Assembly (NCBI RefSeq): GCF_026540855.1
Contig: NZ_JALNUP010000025.1
Location: 1 to 56,839, forward strand
Length of the DNA: 56,839 bases
From: Sphingomonas sp. GC_Shp_5
Lineage (GTDB): Bacteria > Pseudomonadota > Alphaproteobacteria > Sphingomonadales > Sphingomonadaceae
Direction: 5' to 3'
The notes under the pieces were generated by a model. It worked only from the letters and a program-made list of their open reading frames with translations, was not told the DNA's origin and did no database searches. This document shows, one piece after another, positions 27,163-35,591 of the stretch; within the stretch, counting starts at the first letter, position 1; every line of letters begins with the position of its first letter. The position numbers were made by a program, and so were the translations under genes.

Positions 27163-27639
27163 TCAGGGCGTATCCTTTAGGCTTGCCAAGCAGGGAGCAA
27201 GGACCTTGAAGGCTTGATCGACCCATTCGGCCAGCGGGCTGCCGATGTTGGATGATATAGATAATTGACCATTCGAGTATGAAGATGGGGCCGTTAACGA
27301 GTAAGCTGTCCCGTCGACAACGAGTGGCTGAGGCGCGCCGATTCCGTAAGGCGCAGGGTGAGGCATCTCTACGTTACTCATGCCCTTAACAACGCTGTTT
27401 ACTGCAGGGCACTTCTCGCTATCAATCCACCCCTCCTTTACTTGGAAAGGGATCTGCCGCTGCCACGTGTAATGCGCCTTGTAAATTCGTCTTTGTGGGC
27501 TTCCCAGGGGGGACTCGATCGAGATCCCAACGGTTTCCGTGATATAGACGAGCGACGCACTTCGACTGAATACCGCGAACTCTGATGGTCCAAGCGCAGC
27601 TTGGAGCAGCATGATCGCAGATGCTAACCCTGATGGCAT
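27163..27639 (-). CDS. hypothetical exported protein
   Basis: A 158-residue protein of unknown family. The N-terminus is weakly hydrophobic and may be a signal peptide. Seen features are two cysteines that could pair (SEKCPAV and LAPCLASL), a central PHPAPYGIGAPQP and VVDGTAYSLTAPSSY, and a C-terminal helix EWVDQAFKVLAPCL. The ATG at 27639 follows GGAGGGC closely. Base composition is lower in GC than the neighbours, so it may be acquired. I recall similar short secreted proteins in sphingomonads but no function. It stands alone, with gaps of about 280 and 340 bases on its two sides. Confidence 0.5.
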   Translation of the reverse strand: MPSGLASAIMLLQAALGPSEFAVFSRSASLVYITETVGISIESPLGSPQRRIYKAHYTWQRQIPFQVKEGWIDSEKCPAVNSVVKGMSNVEMPHPAPYGIGAPQPLVVDGTAYSLTAPSSYSNGQLSISSNIGSPLAEWVDQAFKVLAPCLASLKDTP

Positions 27640-27859
27640 GCACGCCCTCCACGCAGACGAAAGCCGGTTGAGTATACTGAGGCTTGTCCCTCACTAGTAA
27701 GCTCATCAAATCTTCACCCAACGGCAAGCAAAATCCCCGCCCGCCCAGCACAACCTCCGATGCGATCAGCGACTGTCGCACTGGCAACTCCGAACGCGGG
27801 CAAACAAGGGTTTTGGGAGGGCGCTTGCGTTCCCGCCTACTCATCTTGAACGCGGCCGC

Positions 27860-27895
27860 CTGCGCCTGCGCCTGCGCCTGCGCCTGCGCCTGCGC
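27860..27895. repeat. six tandem copies of CTGCGC
   Basis: Six perfect 6-bp units in a row, followed by an imperfect seventh. They lie in the otherwise gene-free gap 27640-27981, where no promoter or gene was recognised. Read in one minus-strand frame they encode alternating Ala-Gln. The array is likely unstable by slippage. Confidence 0.85.
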
Positions 27896-27981
27896 CAGCG
27901 GCTTGAGCGAGCTGTAGGCGAACATGAATGAATGGCTGGTTCTGGAAAGCGGAGGACTGGGTATGAATGTCGCTTTGTGGG

Positions 27982-28269
27982 TCAAGGCATCAGCCGGATC
28001 ACCTTGGTTCGGCTTGCGGCACCGCGCACCAGCTCCAGCGTAGATACGGGTCGATCGAGCGCTTTGGCGAGCAGCCGCAAGACCGCGTCATTCGCTTTTC
28101 CGTTCTCAGGTGGCGCGGTGGTCCGTATGGCAAGTTGCCCTCCCGAAGCAGGAAGCACTACTGCATCGGCGGAGGCGCTAGGGGAGACCCGAACCTCTAG
28201 CCGTCCTTCCGTATCAGCGAGCGCCAGGATCGCGACTTTGGGCGGCATGGCTGACTTAGGCCGCGCCAT
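27982..28269 (-). CDS. DUF167 (YggU-like) family protein
   Basis: A 95-residue protein of the DUF167/YggU family: LEVRVSPSASADAV near the start, then LAIRTTAPPENGKANDAVLRLLAKALD, which holds the family signature PPExGKAN, and a final basic strand GAASRTKVIRL. The function of the family is unknown; it is small, cytoplasmic and widely conserved. Its start overlaps the stop of the PhnA-type gene by one base (TGATG), so the pair are co-translated. Confidence 0.9.
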   Translation of the reverse strand: MARPKSAMPPKVAILALADTEGRLEVRVSPSASADAVVLPASGGQLAIRTTAPPENGKANDAVLRLLAKALDRPVSTLELVRGAASRTKVIRLMP

Positions 28270-28571
28270 CAGCGCTTTCGGACGAACTCGGCGCGTAGTA
28301 CGAGGCCTTTGATCCCCTCGTAACGGCAGTCGATCTCCTGGGGATCCCCAGTCAGCCGGATCGACTTGATCAGCGTGCCGCGCTTCAGGGTCTGGCCGGC
28401 ACCCTTGACGTCGAGATCCTTGATAAGCGTGACCTGATCGCCGTCAGCCAGCAGATTGCCGACCGCATCGCGCACTTCGACCTGCGCGCCGAGCTGGCGC
28501 TTGGCAGCCAGTTCGGCTGCCGGAACCCACTCACCGCTGTCCTCGTCATAGACATAGTCGTCGTCGGACAT
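28269..28571 (-). CDS. PhnA-type (YjdM C-terminal) domain protein
   Basis: A 100-residue protein. Residues about 30-100 match the PhnA C-terminal domain (DAVGNLLADGDQVTLIKDL, VKGAGQTLKRGTLIKSIRLT, VLRAEFVRK). The zinc-ribbon part found in full-length YjdM/PhnA is missing; the first 30 residues are an acidic segment (DDDYVYDEDSGEWVPAAE). Despite the name, the family has no proven role in phosphonate use. It is first in a two-gene unit with DUF167. Confidence 0.88.
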   Translation of the reverse strand: MSDDDYVYDEDSGEWVPAAELAAKRQLGAQVEVRDAVGNLLADGDQVTLIKDLDVKGAGQTLKRGTLIKSIRLTGDPQEIDCRYEGIKGLVLRAEFVRKR

Positions 28572-28912
28572 GCCGCCTCCTGCTCGATAATGATGGTAGG
28601 CAGCCCCTTACTCAGGGCAACCAGCCGTTTCTATGCCGAGCAGGCAGCGGTACCGGCGTGTGGCGAGCAGCGTAAGGGAGCCGCCGCCGTGCCGGCAGGT
28701 GGCACCACTGGGAGGCCGGCCCGCTTGCCAATCGCTCGTTCGCTGAGCGCCACCGCCCTATGCCTTGCCGGGGTTGATCACACCCAAACTCGCTATTTGG
28801 GCGAGATGAACGGACTTCAGCTTTTGGGCAGCGGCTCAAGCGCGCTGAGCGTCCGCGAATGGGTCGTCGCTGCGTCCGCGATCAAGGCACCGGGACGCAG
28901 CAGCGATACAGT
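28572..28912. other. 341-base stretch with no gene seen
   Basis: Lies between the start of the PhnA-type gene and the end of the alcohol dehydrogenase gene. The only open frames are overlapping and of shadow composition. I see no clear hairpin or repeat in it. It should contain the promoter of the leftward PhnA/DUF167 pair. Confidence 0.4.
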
Positions 28913-30088
28913 TCAGCCGTGCGGGCGCATGACCACCTTGATGACGCCTTCCTCCTTGTCGCGGAACTTGGCATACATCTTGGGTGCGTCCTCAAGGCTG
29001 GCCGGATGGGTAACCACGAAGCTCGGATCGATCTCCCCAGCCACGATCTTGTCGAGCAGCGGCTTGGTGTAGCGCTGCACGTGCGTCTGGCCGAGCTTGA
29101 TCGTCAGCCCCTTGTTCATGGCCGCGCCGAGCGGCAGCTTGTCTCCCATGCCGACATAGACGCCGGGCACGGATACCGTGCCGCCCTTGCGGCAGCTCAT
29201 GATCGCCTGCCGCAGCACGTGGACACGATCCGTGGCGAGCATCATGCTCGCTTTCACCTTGTCCATCACAGCATCGGCCGCGCCATGGCCGGCGGCCTCG
29301 CAGCCGACCGCGTCGATGCAGCTGTCGGGCCCGCGACCCTTGGTCCGCGCCTGCAACTCGTCGAACACGTCGGTTTCGGCGAAGTTGATCGTCTCCGCGC
29401 CGCCGGCCTCGGCCATGGCGAGCCGCTCGGGCACCTCGTCGATCGCGATCACGCGGCCCGCGCCCATCATCAGCGCGGATCGGATCGCGAACTGGCCGAC
29501 CGGGCCGCAGCCCCAGATCGCCACGGTGTCGCCATGCTCGATCTGCGCGTTCTCGGCCGCCATGTAGCCCGTCGGGAAGATATCGGACAGGAACAGGGCC
29601 TGCTCGTCGGTGACGTTGTCAGGGATCTTGATCGGGCCGATATCGGCCATCGGCACGCGGAGATACTCGGCTTGGCCGCCGCAATAGCCGCCTAGCATGT
29701 GGCTGAAGCCGAACAGGCCGGCGGGCGAGTGGCCCATAGCCTTAGCGGCCATCTCGGCATTGGGGTTCGTCCGGTCGCAGGCAGCGAACAGGCCTTTCTG
29801 GCAGAACCAGCACTCGCCGCAGCTGATCGTGAACGGCACCACCACGCGGTCGCCGATCCGGAGGTTGGTCACCTCCGAGCCGAGCGCCACGACCTCGCCC
29901 ATGTTCTCGTGGCCCAGAATGTCGCCCGCTTCCATGGTGGGCTGGTAGCCATCCAGCAGGTGGAGGTCCGACCCGCAGATCGCGCAGGCAGTGACCTTGA
30001 TGATTGCGTCGCGCGGGTGCTTGATCTCGGGATCCGCTACCGTGTCGACGCGGACGTCGCCCTTACCGTGCCAGCATAATGCGCGCAT
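28913..30088 (-). CDS. zinc-dependent alcohol dehydrogenase (formaldehyde-dehydrogenase-like MDR)
   Basis: A 391-residue medium-chain dehydrogenase. The catalytic zinc site is [10 protein letters not shown] and GHENMGEV; the structural zinc cysteines are in [18 protein letters not shown]. The NAD(P) turn is [16 protein letters not shown]. The insert with [37 protein letters not shown] places it with the glutathione-independent formaldehyde dehydrogenase/dismutase group common in Sphingomonas. It probably oxidises an alcohol or aldehyde; the substrate is not certain. GGAGA precedes the ATG by seven bases. The Old Yellow Enzyme gene lies 105 bases upstream in the same direction. Confidence 0.9.
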   Translation of the reverse strand: MRALCWHGKGDVRVDTVADPEIKHPRDAIIKVTACAICGSDLHLLDGYQPTMEAGDILGHENMGEVVALGSEVTNLRIGDRVVVPFTISCGECWFCQKGLFAACDRTNPNAEMAAKAMGHSPAGLFGFSHMLGGYCGGQAEYLRVPMADIGPIKIPDNVTDEQALFLSDIFPTGYMAAENAQIEHGDTVAIWGCGPVGQFAIRSALMMGAGRVIAIDEVPERLAMAEAGGAETINFAETDVFDELQARTKGRGPDSCIDAVGCEAAGHGAADAVMDKVKASMMLATDRVHVLRQAIMSCRKGGTVSVPGVYVGMGDKLPLGAAMNKGLTIKLGQTHVQRYTKPLLDKIVAGEIDPSFVVTHPASLEDAPKMYAKFRDKEEGVIKVVMRPHG

Positions 30089-30193
30089 GTTTGTTCTCCA
30101 TCTGAGGGGAGCTCAACCGGGATCGGAAAAGCAATTGATCGCGGTTAACGCCCCGGATCTCGGTATGGGCGCGTTCGCCTCGCGGACATCGTC

Positions 30194-31306
30194 CTACTCC
30201 AGGCTGACCGGCCCGCTCATCCCCGGCCAGTCCGAGTAGCCAACCGAGCCTCCCCCGTACCAATATTGCTTCGGCGCCTCGGCAAGCGGAGCCCCGGTCC
30301 GCAGACGTTCAACGAGATCGGGATTGGCGAGGAACGGCCGGCCGAAGCTGAACAGGTCGGCATCGCCATTGGCCAGCGTCTCCTCGGCGAGATCGAGGGT
30401 GTACTGGTTGTTGGCGATGTACGCGCCGTTGAAGCGCCGGCGCAGCTCCCGGAAGTCGACGCCGTCGGGGACGTCGCGCGTCTGCTGGGTCACACCTTCG
30501 ATGTCGTGAATGTAGAGCAGGCCCATCTCGGACAGAGCGTCGACGAACGCATCGAAGGTCTGGCCGGGCTGGCTGTCGAGCGGCGTCTTGCCGGGCTCCG
30601 TCGTGGCCGGCGAGATGCGGATGCCAACCCGCTTGGCGCCCCAGACATCAACCACCGCACGGATCACGTCGAGCGGGAAGCGCAGACGGTTCTCGATCGA
30701 TCCGCCATAGATGTCCGTTCGCCGGTTGGTGCTGTCCCGGATGAACTGCTCGAGGAGGTAGTTGTTCGCCGCATGAACCTCGACGCCATCGAAGCCGGCC
30801 GCCTTCGCCTGGGCGGCGGCATGGCGGTAATCCTCGACGATGCCGGGGATCTCGTGGGTTTCGAGCGCGCGCGGGGTGACGAAGTCCTTGAGGCCGTCGT
30901 TGGTGAACGCCTGTCCCTCGGCCGCGATCGCGGACGGGGCAACGGGAAGTGTGCCACCGTGCAGATCGGGATGAGAGATGCGACCTGTATGCCAAAGCTG
31001 GAGGAAGATCATGCCGCCGCGCCGGTGTACGGCCTCGACGATGGGCCTCCAGGCCGCGACCTGCGCGTCCGACCAGATGCCGGGCGTCATGGCGTAGCCG
31101 CGTGCCTGGGCCGAGATGTTCGTCGCTTCGGTGATGATGAGGCCTGCATCCGCGCGCTTGCCGTAATAATCGGCAGCAAAGTCGGGCGGCACGCCTTCGT
31201 CGTCCGAGCGGCTCCGCGTCAGGGGCGCCATGACGATACGGTTCTTGAGCTTCAGATCGCCAATAGTGACGGGTTGCAGGACGGGGCTGGCCGATGGGTT
31301 AGGCAA
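30194..31306 (-). CDS. Old Yellow Enzyme-family alkene reductase
   Basis: A 370-residue FMN-dependent ene-reductase of the NemA/OYE group. Landmarks are KNRIVMAPLTRSR at the FMN-binding start, FLQLWHTGRISHPD, VEVHAANNYLLEQFIRD with the substrate-binding His and Asn, YGGSIENRLRFPLDV, and DLFSFGRPFLANPDL near the end. It reduces activated C=C bonds such as maleimides, enals or nitro compounds. The start is TTG (31306), with GGAGG about eight bases upstream and no better ATG. It is divergent from the SDR-ABM fusion gene, with a 250-base gap, and is followed by the alcohol dehydrogenase gene. Confidence 0.92.
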   Translation of the reverse strand: MPNPSASPVLQPVTIGDLKLKNRIVMAPLTRSRSDDEGVPPDFAADYYGKRADAGLIITEATNISAQARGYAMTPGIWSDAQVAAWRPIVEAVHRRGGMIFLQLWHTGRISHPDLHGGTLPVAPSAIAAEGQAFTNDGLKDFVTPRALETHEIPGIVEDYRHAAAQAKAAGFDGVEVHAANNYLLEQFIRDSTNRRTDIYGGSIENRLRFPLDVIRAVVDVWGAKRVGIRISPATTEPGKTPLDSQPGQTFDAFVDALSEMGLLYIHDIEGVTQQTRDVPDGVDFRELRRRFNGAYIANNQYTLDLAEETLANGDADLFSFGRPFLANPDLVERLRTGAPLAEAPKQYWYGGGSVGYSDWPGMSGPVSLE

Positions 31307-31558
31307 AAGATGATCCTCCGTGGGAGCGATGAGACCCCGAGTGAGGCGAGGGATAGAACGCGCGAACGCCGGCTTGCTCCCAGATGAAGGTGACGCCGAT
31401 ACCAGGCCGTCTCGAGATCGTCCGGTTGACTATTTCTACGGGCAGCCGAACGTGGTGACGGCCTGGCCTGTGGCAACCATATGGATTCGCGGCGCTTTGG
31501 TGGGAACGGGCCCGTGAACGGCAACGTTACACCGGCATCCCATATGTGAGAAGCGCCC

Positions 31559-32953
31559 ATGAACGTTCAACTCAAGCCGATCGCCGATCAGGTGGTGGTA
31601 ATTACCGGCGCGTCGTCCGGTATAGGGCTTGCTACGGCACGGCTCGCGGCCGAGCGCGGCGCGAAGCTGGTGCTGGCGGCGCGGAGCGAGGGCGCGCTCC
31701 GACAGCTGGTCGAAGAGATCCGTGGCAAGGGCGGGCAGGCGATCCATGTCATCGCCGACGTTGGCCAGGAGGACGACGTCCGCCGCATCGCCAGGGAGGC
31801 CGAAGCTGCGTTCGGCCGCATCGACACCTGGGTCAACAACGCCGGCATCGGGCTTTACGGCCGGCTCGAGGAGACTCCCGTCGATGACATGCGCAAGCAG
31901 ATGGAGACCAACTACTGGGGCCATGTCTACGGCTCGCTGGAAGCGGTGAAGCTGCTGCGTCGCCACGGCGGCGGGGCGCTCATTAACGTCGGCAGCGAGG
32001 TGTCTGAGCGCGGCATCCCGCTCCAGGGCAGCTACTGCGCGACCAAGCATGCGGTGAAGGGCTTCACCGAGGCGCTCAGGATGGAGCTGGAGTGGGACGA
32101 GGCGCCCATTTCCGTCACGCTGGTCAAGCCCGGCCAGATCGACACGCCGTTTCCGGTCAACGCCAAGAACCACCTCGCCTCCGAACCGCACCACGTGCCG
32201 CCCGTCTATGCGCCCGCCGTGGTGGCAGACGCGATCCTGCATGCGGCGGTTAAGCCGGTGCGAGACATCTATGCGGGCGGCGGTGCCAAGGGCATGGCGA
32301 CGATGGCGCATCTGGCGCCCGGCGGCATCGATCGGCCGATGGAGAAGATCGTCATTCCCGGCACGCCCAGCGGTCGCGCGCCGTTCCGGCCGATCGAGCG
32401 GAACGGCCTCGACAACGCCACCGAGCGGCTGGAGGAGCGCGGCAACTACGAAGGCCACGTCATGCAGACGAGCCTCTACACTAAGGCCGCACTCAATCCG
32501 CTGGCGACCGCGGCGGCGCTGATCGGCACCGGTGCCGCGTTGTTCGCAGCGCGCAAGCTCCTGCCGCACCTGCCTGCCAGGGTTGGCGGCGATGCCGGCA
32601 ACACGATGGCCAAGGCGCTGCACATCACGCTTGAGGCGCGCCCGGGCAAGGCGGACGAGGTCGCGGCGCTGCTCGCGGGCATCTTGGCCGAGGTGGAGAG
32701 CGAACCGGCGACGCGGCCGTGGTTCGGTCTGCGACGCGACGGTTCGACGTTCGAGATCTTCGAGGCGTTCCCAGACGAAGCCGGCCGCGAGGCGCATCTG
32801 ACGGGCAAGGGCGCGGCGCTGCTGATGGCGCGGTCAAACGTGTTGCTCGCAAGGCCGGCACGGATCGATCGACTGGATGTGCTGATGCGCAAGGGTGAAG
32901 CCGTACCTGGCATTCCGATGGCTGGGGCATCGAAGCCTGCTGGAACGTCCTGA
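31559..32953 (+). CDS. SDR oxidoreductase fused to an ABM monooxygenase-like domain
   Basis: A 464-residue protein. Residues 1 to about 270 are a short-chain dehydrogenase (ITGASSGIGLATARLA, WVNNAGIGLYG, GSYCATKHAVKGFTEALRMEL). About 270-345 are a linker with a short hydrophobic stretch (PLATAAALIGTGAALFAARKLL), which could be a membrane anchor. About 345-445 form an ABM/YgiN-type domain (ALHITLEARPGKADEVAALL, PATRPWFGLRRDGSTFEIFEAF). Similar SDRs with the hydrophobic linker exist in proteobacteria; the added ABM domain is less common as far as I know. It may reduce a carbonyl and handle the product as a quinol or aromatic. It is divergent from the Old Yellow Enzyme. Confidence 0.82.
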   Translation: MNVQLKPIADQVVVITGASSGIGLATARLAAERGAKLVLAARSEGALRQLVEEIRGKGGQAIHVIADVGQEDDVRRIAREAEAAFGRIDTWVNNAGIGLYGRLEETPVDDMRKQMETNYWGHVYGSLEAVKLLRRHGGGALINVGSEVSERGIPLQGSYCATKHAVKGFTEALRMELEWDEAPISVTLVKPGQIDTPFPVNAKNHLASEPHHVPPVYAPAVVADAILHAAVKPVRDIYAGGGAKGMATMAHLAPGGIDRPMEKIVIPGTPSGRAPFRPIERNGLDNATERLEERGNYEGHVMQTSLYTKAALNPLATAAALIGTGAALFAARKLLPHLPARVGGDAGNTMAKALHITLEARPGKADEVAALLAGILAEVESEPATRPWFGLRRDGSTFEIFEAFPDEAGREAHLTGKGAALLMARSNVLLARPARIDRLDVLMRKGEAVPGIPMAGASKPAGTS

Positions 32954-33324
32954 CCCCTGCCGTTCACAGCAACGATCGGCGAAAACCAGCCATCAGCCTG
33001 ACCTTAACGAATGGCAGGAGTTGAGGCGCCGAACGGATGCGCTAAATGGCCGGGTGTGGGTCGGTCCGCTCGGGCAAATGTCGACCAAAATTCGCCCATT
33101 CCGATCCAGCGCTCCGTACGGTGGCTCGCGCCGAAAGCTGCCGATAAGGCTCTGCGAAGCGGCGGGTCATCATTTCGGGCGTCGCCGCAGACGCTGAAAT
33201 TAGCAAGCTCGAACCGGCTGACGAAGAAAACACCGGACTGAACAGCTTCTCTTATCTTCGACTTTCGTCCTATAGACAGCTGCGCAGCAATCCCCAGCTT
33301 GCTACCACGACTTCGAGGTTCAGG
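32954..33324. other. 371-base stretch upstream of the PIN-like gene
   Basis: No gene, tRNA or terminal repeat was recognised. It forms the left border between ordinary metabolic genes and the PIN/DUF4365/RelA block, so it is where an integration scar would be expected, but none is visible. Confidence 0.4.
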
Positions 33325-33894
33325 TTGCCTTATACCGCGCGCCCGAACGGCCGCGTGGCCGTCACCATCGACAGCAATGTCTGGAATCAGTTCTTTGTCC
33401 TCGGCTTCGATCTGGCTGTCGAACTTCCCGCGACGCGCTTTGCGCTATTCTTGCCGCGCGAGATCGAAATCGCCGCCATCCCCGATCGGCCGAACAAGGT
33501 CGCTCTGAAGGCGTATATCCGGGAGCAGATGCGAGACGCCTCCGTCAGGGTCTCCGCCGTTTTCGGCTTCACCACCCAAACGGGCCCACAGCGGCGCGGC
33601 GGCTTCGGCTTCGGCACGTTCCAGTCTGAAGATGCGCGCGCGTTCTACGCTGCGATCCAAGAGCCCTTTCTGATCGAAAAGCCGACCCGTAACAGCCAGC
33701 TTAGCCATAATGAGGGCGATGCGGCCCTTGGCGCGGCATCGCTCACATCGGTCGTCCTGACCCGTGACCTCAGGAAGGCCGGCCCGCTGCGTGTCGCGCG
33801 CGATCATGGCGGCAAGCTGGTCGATATGACGAAGTTCGATCGCGCGGGGCCATCCCTCGCCTCCCTCATCGACGCCTGTATCGCGGAAGACTGA
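33325..33894 (+). CDS. PIN-like domain protein
   Basis: A 189-residue protein with the acid pattern of PIN nucleases: Asp16 and Asn18 in VTIDSNVWN, Glu46/Glu48 in LPREIEI, and Asp132 and Asp148 in NEGDAALGAA and VVLTRD. This spacing matches PIN domains, which cut RNA using a metal held by three or four acidic residues; many are toxins of VapBC pairs. The fit is by motif only and the body is longer than the usual 130-140 residues. The start is TTG 33325 with CGAGG seven bases upstream. No small antitoxin gene lies directly beside it. It precedes the DUF4365-like gene by 121 bases in the same direction. Confidence 0.6.
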   Translation: MPYTARPNGRVAVTIDSNVWNQFFVLGFDLAVELPATRFALFLPREIEIAAIPDRPNKVALKAYIREQMRDASVRVSAVFGFTTQTGPQRRGGFGFGTFQSEDARAFYAAIQEPFLIEKPTRNSQLSHNEGDAALGAASLTSVVLTRDLRKAGPLRVARDHGGKLVDMTKFDRAGPSLASLIDACIAED

Positions 33895-34015
33895 CCGACG
33901 CGGGAGGCAGCCCCGTCCCTGGCACAATGATGGCCATAAGGGGGCCGCAACCGATTGCCTGCCCGTCGCCCGCTGCCTACCTTTATTCTGCCCATCTCCG
34001 AGGAAGATTCACGTC

Positions 34016-35563
34016 GTGCCGGCATTTGCGCAAAATTTCTCGAGCTATGCCCAGTCGTCGTTCGAGGTCCTCTGCGACATCGCCAATGTCACGAAGAACC
34101 CCTCGATCCAGGATCGCGAGGGTTGGGACTATATGGTCGAGTTTGCTCGCGAAAGGGTCCCTGGCCTCCCGCACGATCGGCAACCGGGAAACGCCACGGT
34201 GCGGGTTCAGGTAAAGTCCAAGACCGATGGAAAGCCGACCACGAGCGTCAAATTGAGCAATGCGCTCCGGTTCGCCAACGAGCCCGATCCGTGCTTCATC
34301 GCGCTTTGGTGGCGCAACAGCGACCATAGCGAGGAGCGGATCTACGCCCGTCACTTCGACAAGCCGCTGATCGAGGCCGCCCTGCGCCGCGCCCGGGAAG
34401 CGCAGCGCGACGATAAGCCGGATCTCCATCGTCTCCGCTTGTCGATCGCCTTCGACGAAGCCGACGATCGCACCGATGATCTTCTGCCGTGGATACGCTC
34501 GATCGGCGACACCGACCAGCACGACTATGCCAACGAGAAACGCCAGTTGACCCGCGACTTGGGCTTCGAGGAAGGCCGTTTCGGCGGCACGGTGACGCTC
34601 CCCTTCGACGACGTACAAAAGCTGATCGATGCCGCCGTCGGACTGCCGACAAGCCCGGCCGACGTCGAGATCACCTTCGGCGACAAGCGGTTTGACATCG
34701 TTTCTCCGCTTTTCGCGGGCAAGCCCACCATCTTCAACCTCAACGCCATTCCGCAACCCAGGCAGCTCACCTTTCAGAACGCGGCCGGCCAGGCCGCCAC
34801 CTTCACCGGCGAGGTCCGCAAGTTCGCCATGGACAATCTCCCGTTGGAGACGGTCCGCGCGACCTTCACCTCACCGACCATGAGCGCTGTCCTGCGCGGC
34901 CCCGAGCTCAACATCAGCTACCATTTCAGCGGTGCCGATGTTCACCCGTTCGATCGCCTCCAGAATCTTGCGCGGTTCATGGTGATCTCGAACGAGCGCT
35001 GTACGGTTTCCCTTATGCTCGACGACCAGGACGAGCCGCTCGAGACGACCTGCCCTCCTGTCCCAATCGAGGACCGTGAGATCTTCGTCTGGCTGGACGA
35101 CGCCTTAGGATATCTCCGAAGCTGCTGCAGCCCCGACGACAATCCGCCAATGCGCGCCGCCGACGTGTTTACGGCACATGACGAGGTCGTCAATTTCGCG
35201 ATTGCCGGCGCCGCCGGCACGCCCACCTTCGATTTCGAAACCGACCGCGACATCAGCCTCCCGCTCGTGAGCAGCATGGTGGCCTATCGTCTCGTCCAGT
35301 TCGGAGACGTGAGCTTCTACTCGATATTCCGCCGCGCCTGCCTCGAACAGTCGGCCGAGACCCGGAAAATCCATCTCCGTTTCAACGATCCCGTCGAGCT
35401 TGAGGCCGGCATGTTGGCGACCGACAGTGCGTCCGCGCGCGCCACCGTCGCGCAACGCTTCGGCGCGCTCGCCACGCGTATCGGCAAGGGTGCGCTCATT
35501 CTCAATGGCGGCGATTACCTATCGCTGATGCGCAAGGAAGGCCCCCTTATCGAGGTGCTGTGA
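34016..35563 (+). CDS. DUF4365-like (PD-(D/E)xK-type) N-terminal domain protein
   Basis: A 515-residue soluble protein. Residues about 10-120 resemble DUF4365: REGWDYMVEF (with Asp38), TVRVQVKSKTDGK (Gln65 and Lys67), then LSNALRFANEPDPCFIALWW. The D...QxK arrangement is a PD-(D/E)xK nuclease-like core. The remaining 390 residues match nothing I know; they appear as mixed alpha/beta segments with no membrane span. DUF4365 domains occur in many defence genes, often joined to another domain. The start is GTG 34016 with GAGGA upstream. The gene ends 28 bases from the stop of the convergent RelA/SpoT-domain gene. Nuclease activity is inferred, not shown. Confidence 0.65.
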   Translation: MPAFAQNFSSYAQSSFEVLCDIANVTKNPSIQDREGWDYMVEFARERVPGLPHDRQPGNATVRVQVKSKTDGKPTTSVKLSNALRFANEPDPCFIALWWRNSDHSEERIYARHFDKPLIEAALRRAREAQRDDKPDLHRLRLSIAFDEADDRTDDLLPWIRSIGDTDQHDYANEKRQLTRDLGFEEGRFGGTVTLPFDDVQKLIDAAVGLPTSPADVEITFGDKRFDIVSPLFAGKPTIFNLNAIPQPRQLTFQNAAGQAATFTGEVRKFAMDNLPLETVRATFTSPTMSAVLRGPELNISYHFSGADVHPFDRLQNLARFMVISNERCTVSLMLDDQDEPLETTCPPVPIEDREIFVWLDDALGYLRSCCSPDDNPPMRAADVFTAHDEVVNFAIAGAAGTPTFDFETDRDISLPLVSSMVAYRLVQFGDVSFYSIFRRACLEQSAETRKIHLRFNDPVELEAGMLATDSASARATVAQRFGALATRIGKGALILNGGDYLSLMRKEGPLIEVL

Positions 35564-35591
35564 GCGCCTCGCCAGAAGACGCAGCTATTCT

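Noticed and set aside
27860..27895. possible CRISPR-like array
   Set aside because: The units are six bases with no spacers; it is a simple tandem repeat. No CRISPR array or cas gene is visible anywhere in the window.
31436..32797. 453-codon minus-strand frame opposite the SDR-ABM gene
   Set aside because: Shadow composition (Arg, Asp, His); the plus strand has complete SDR motifs.
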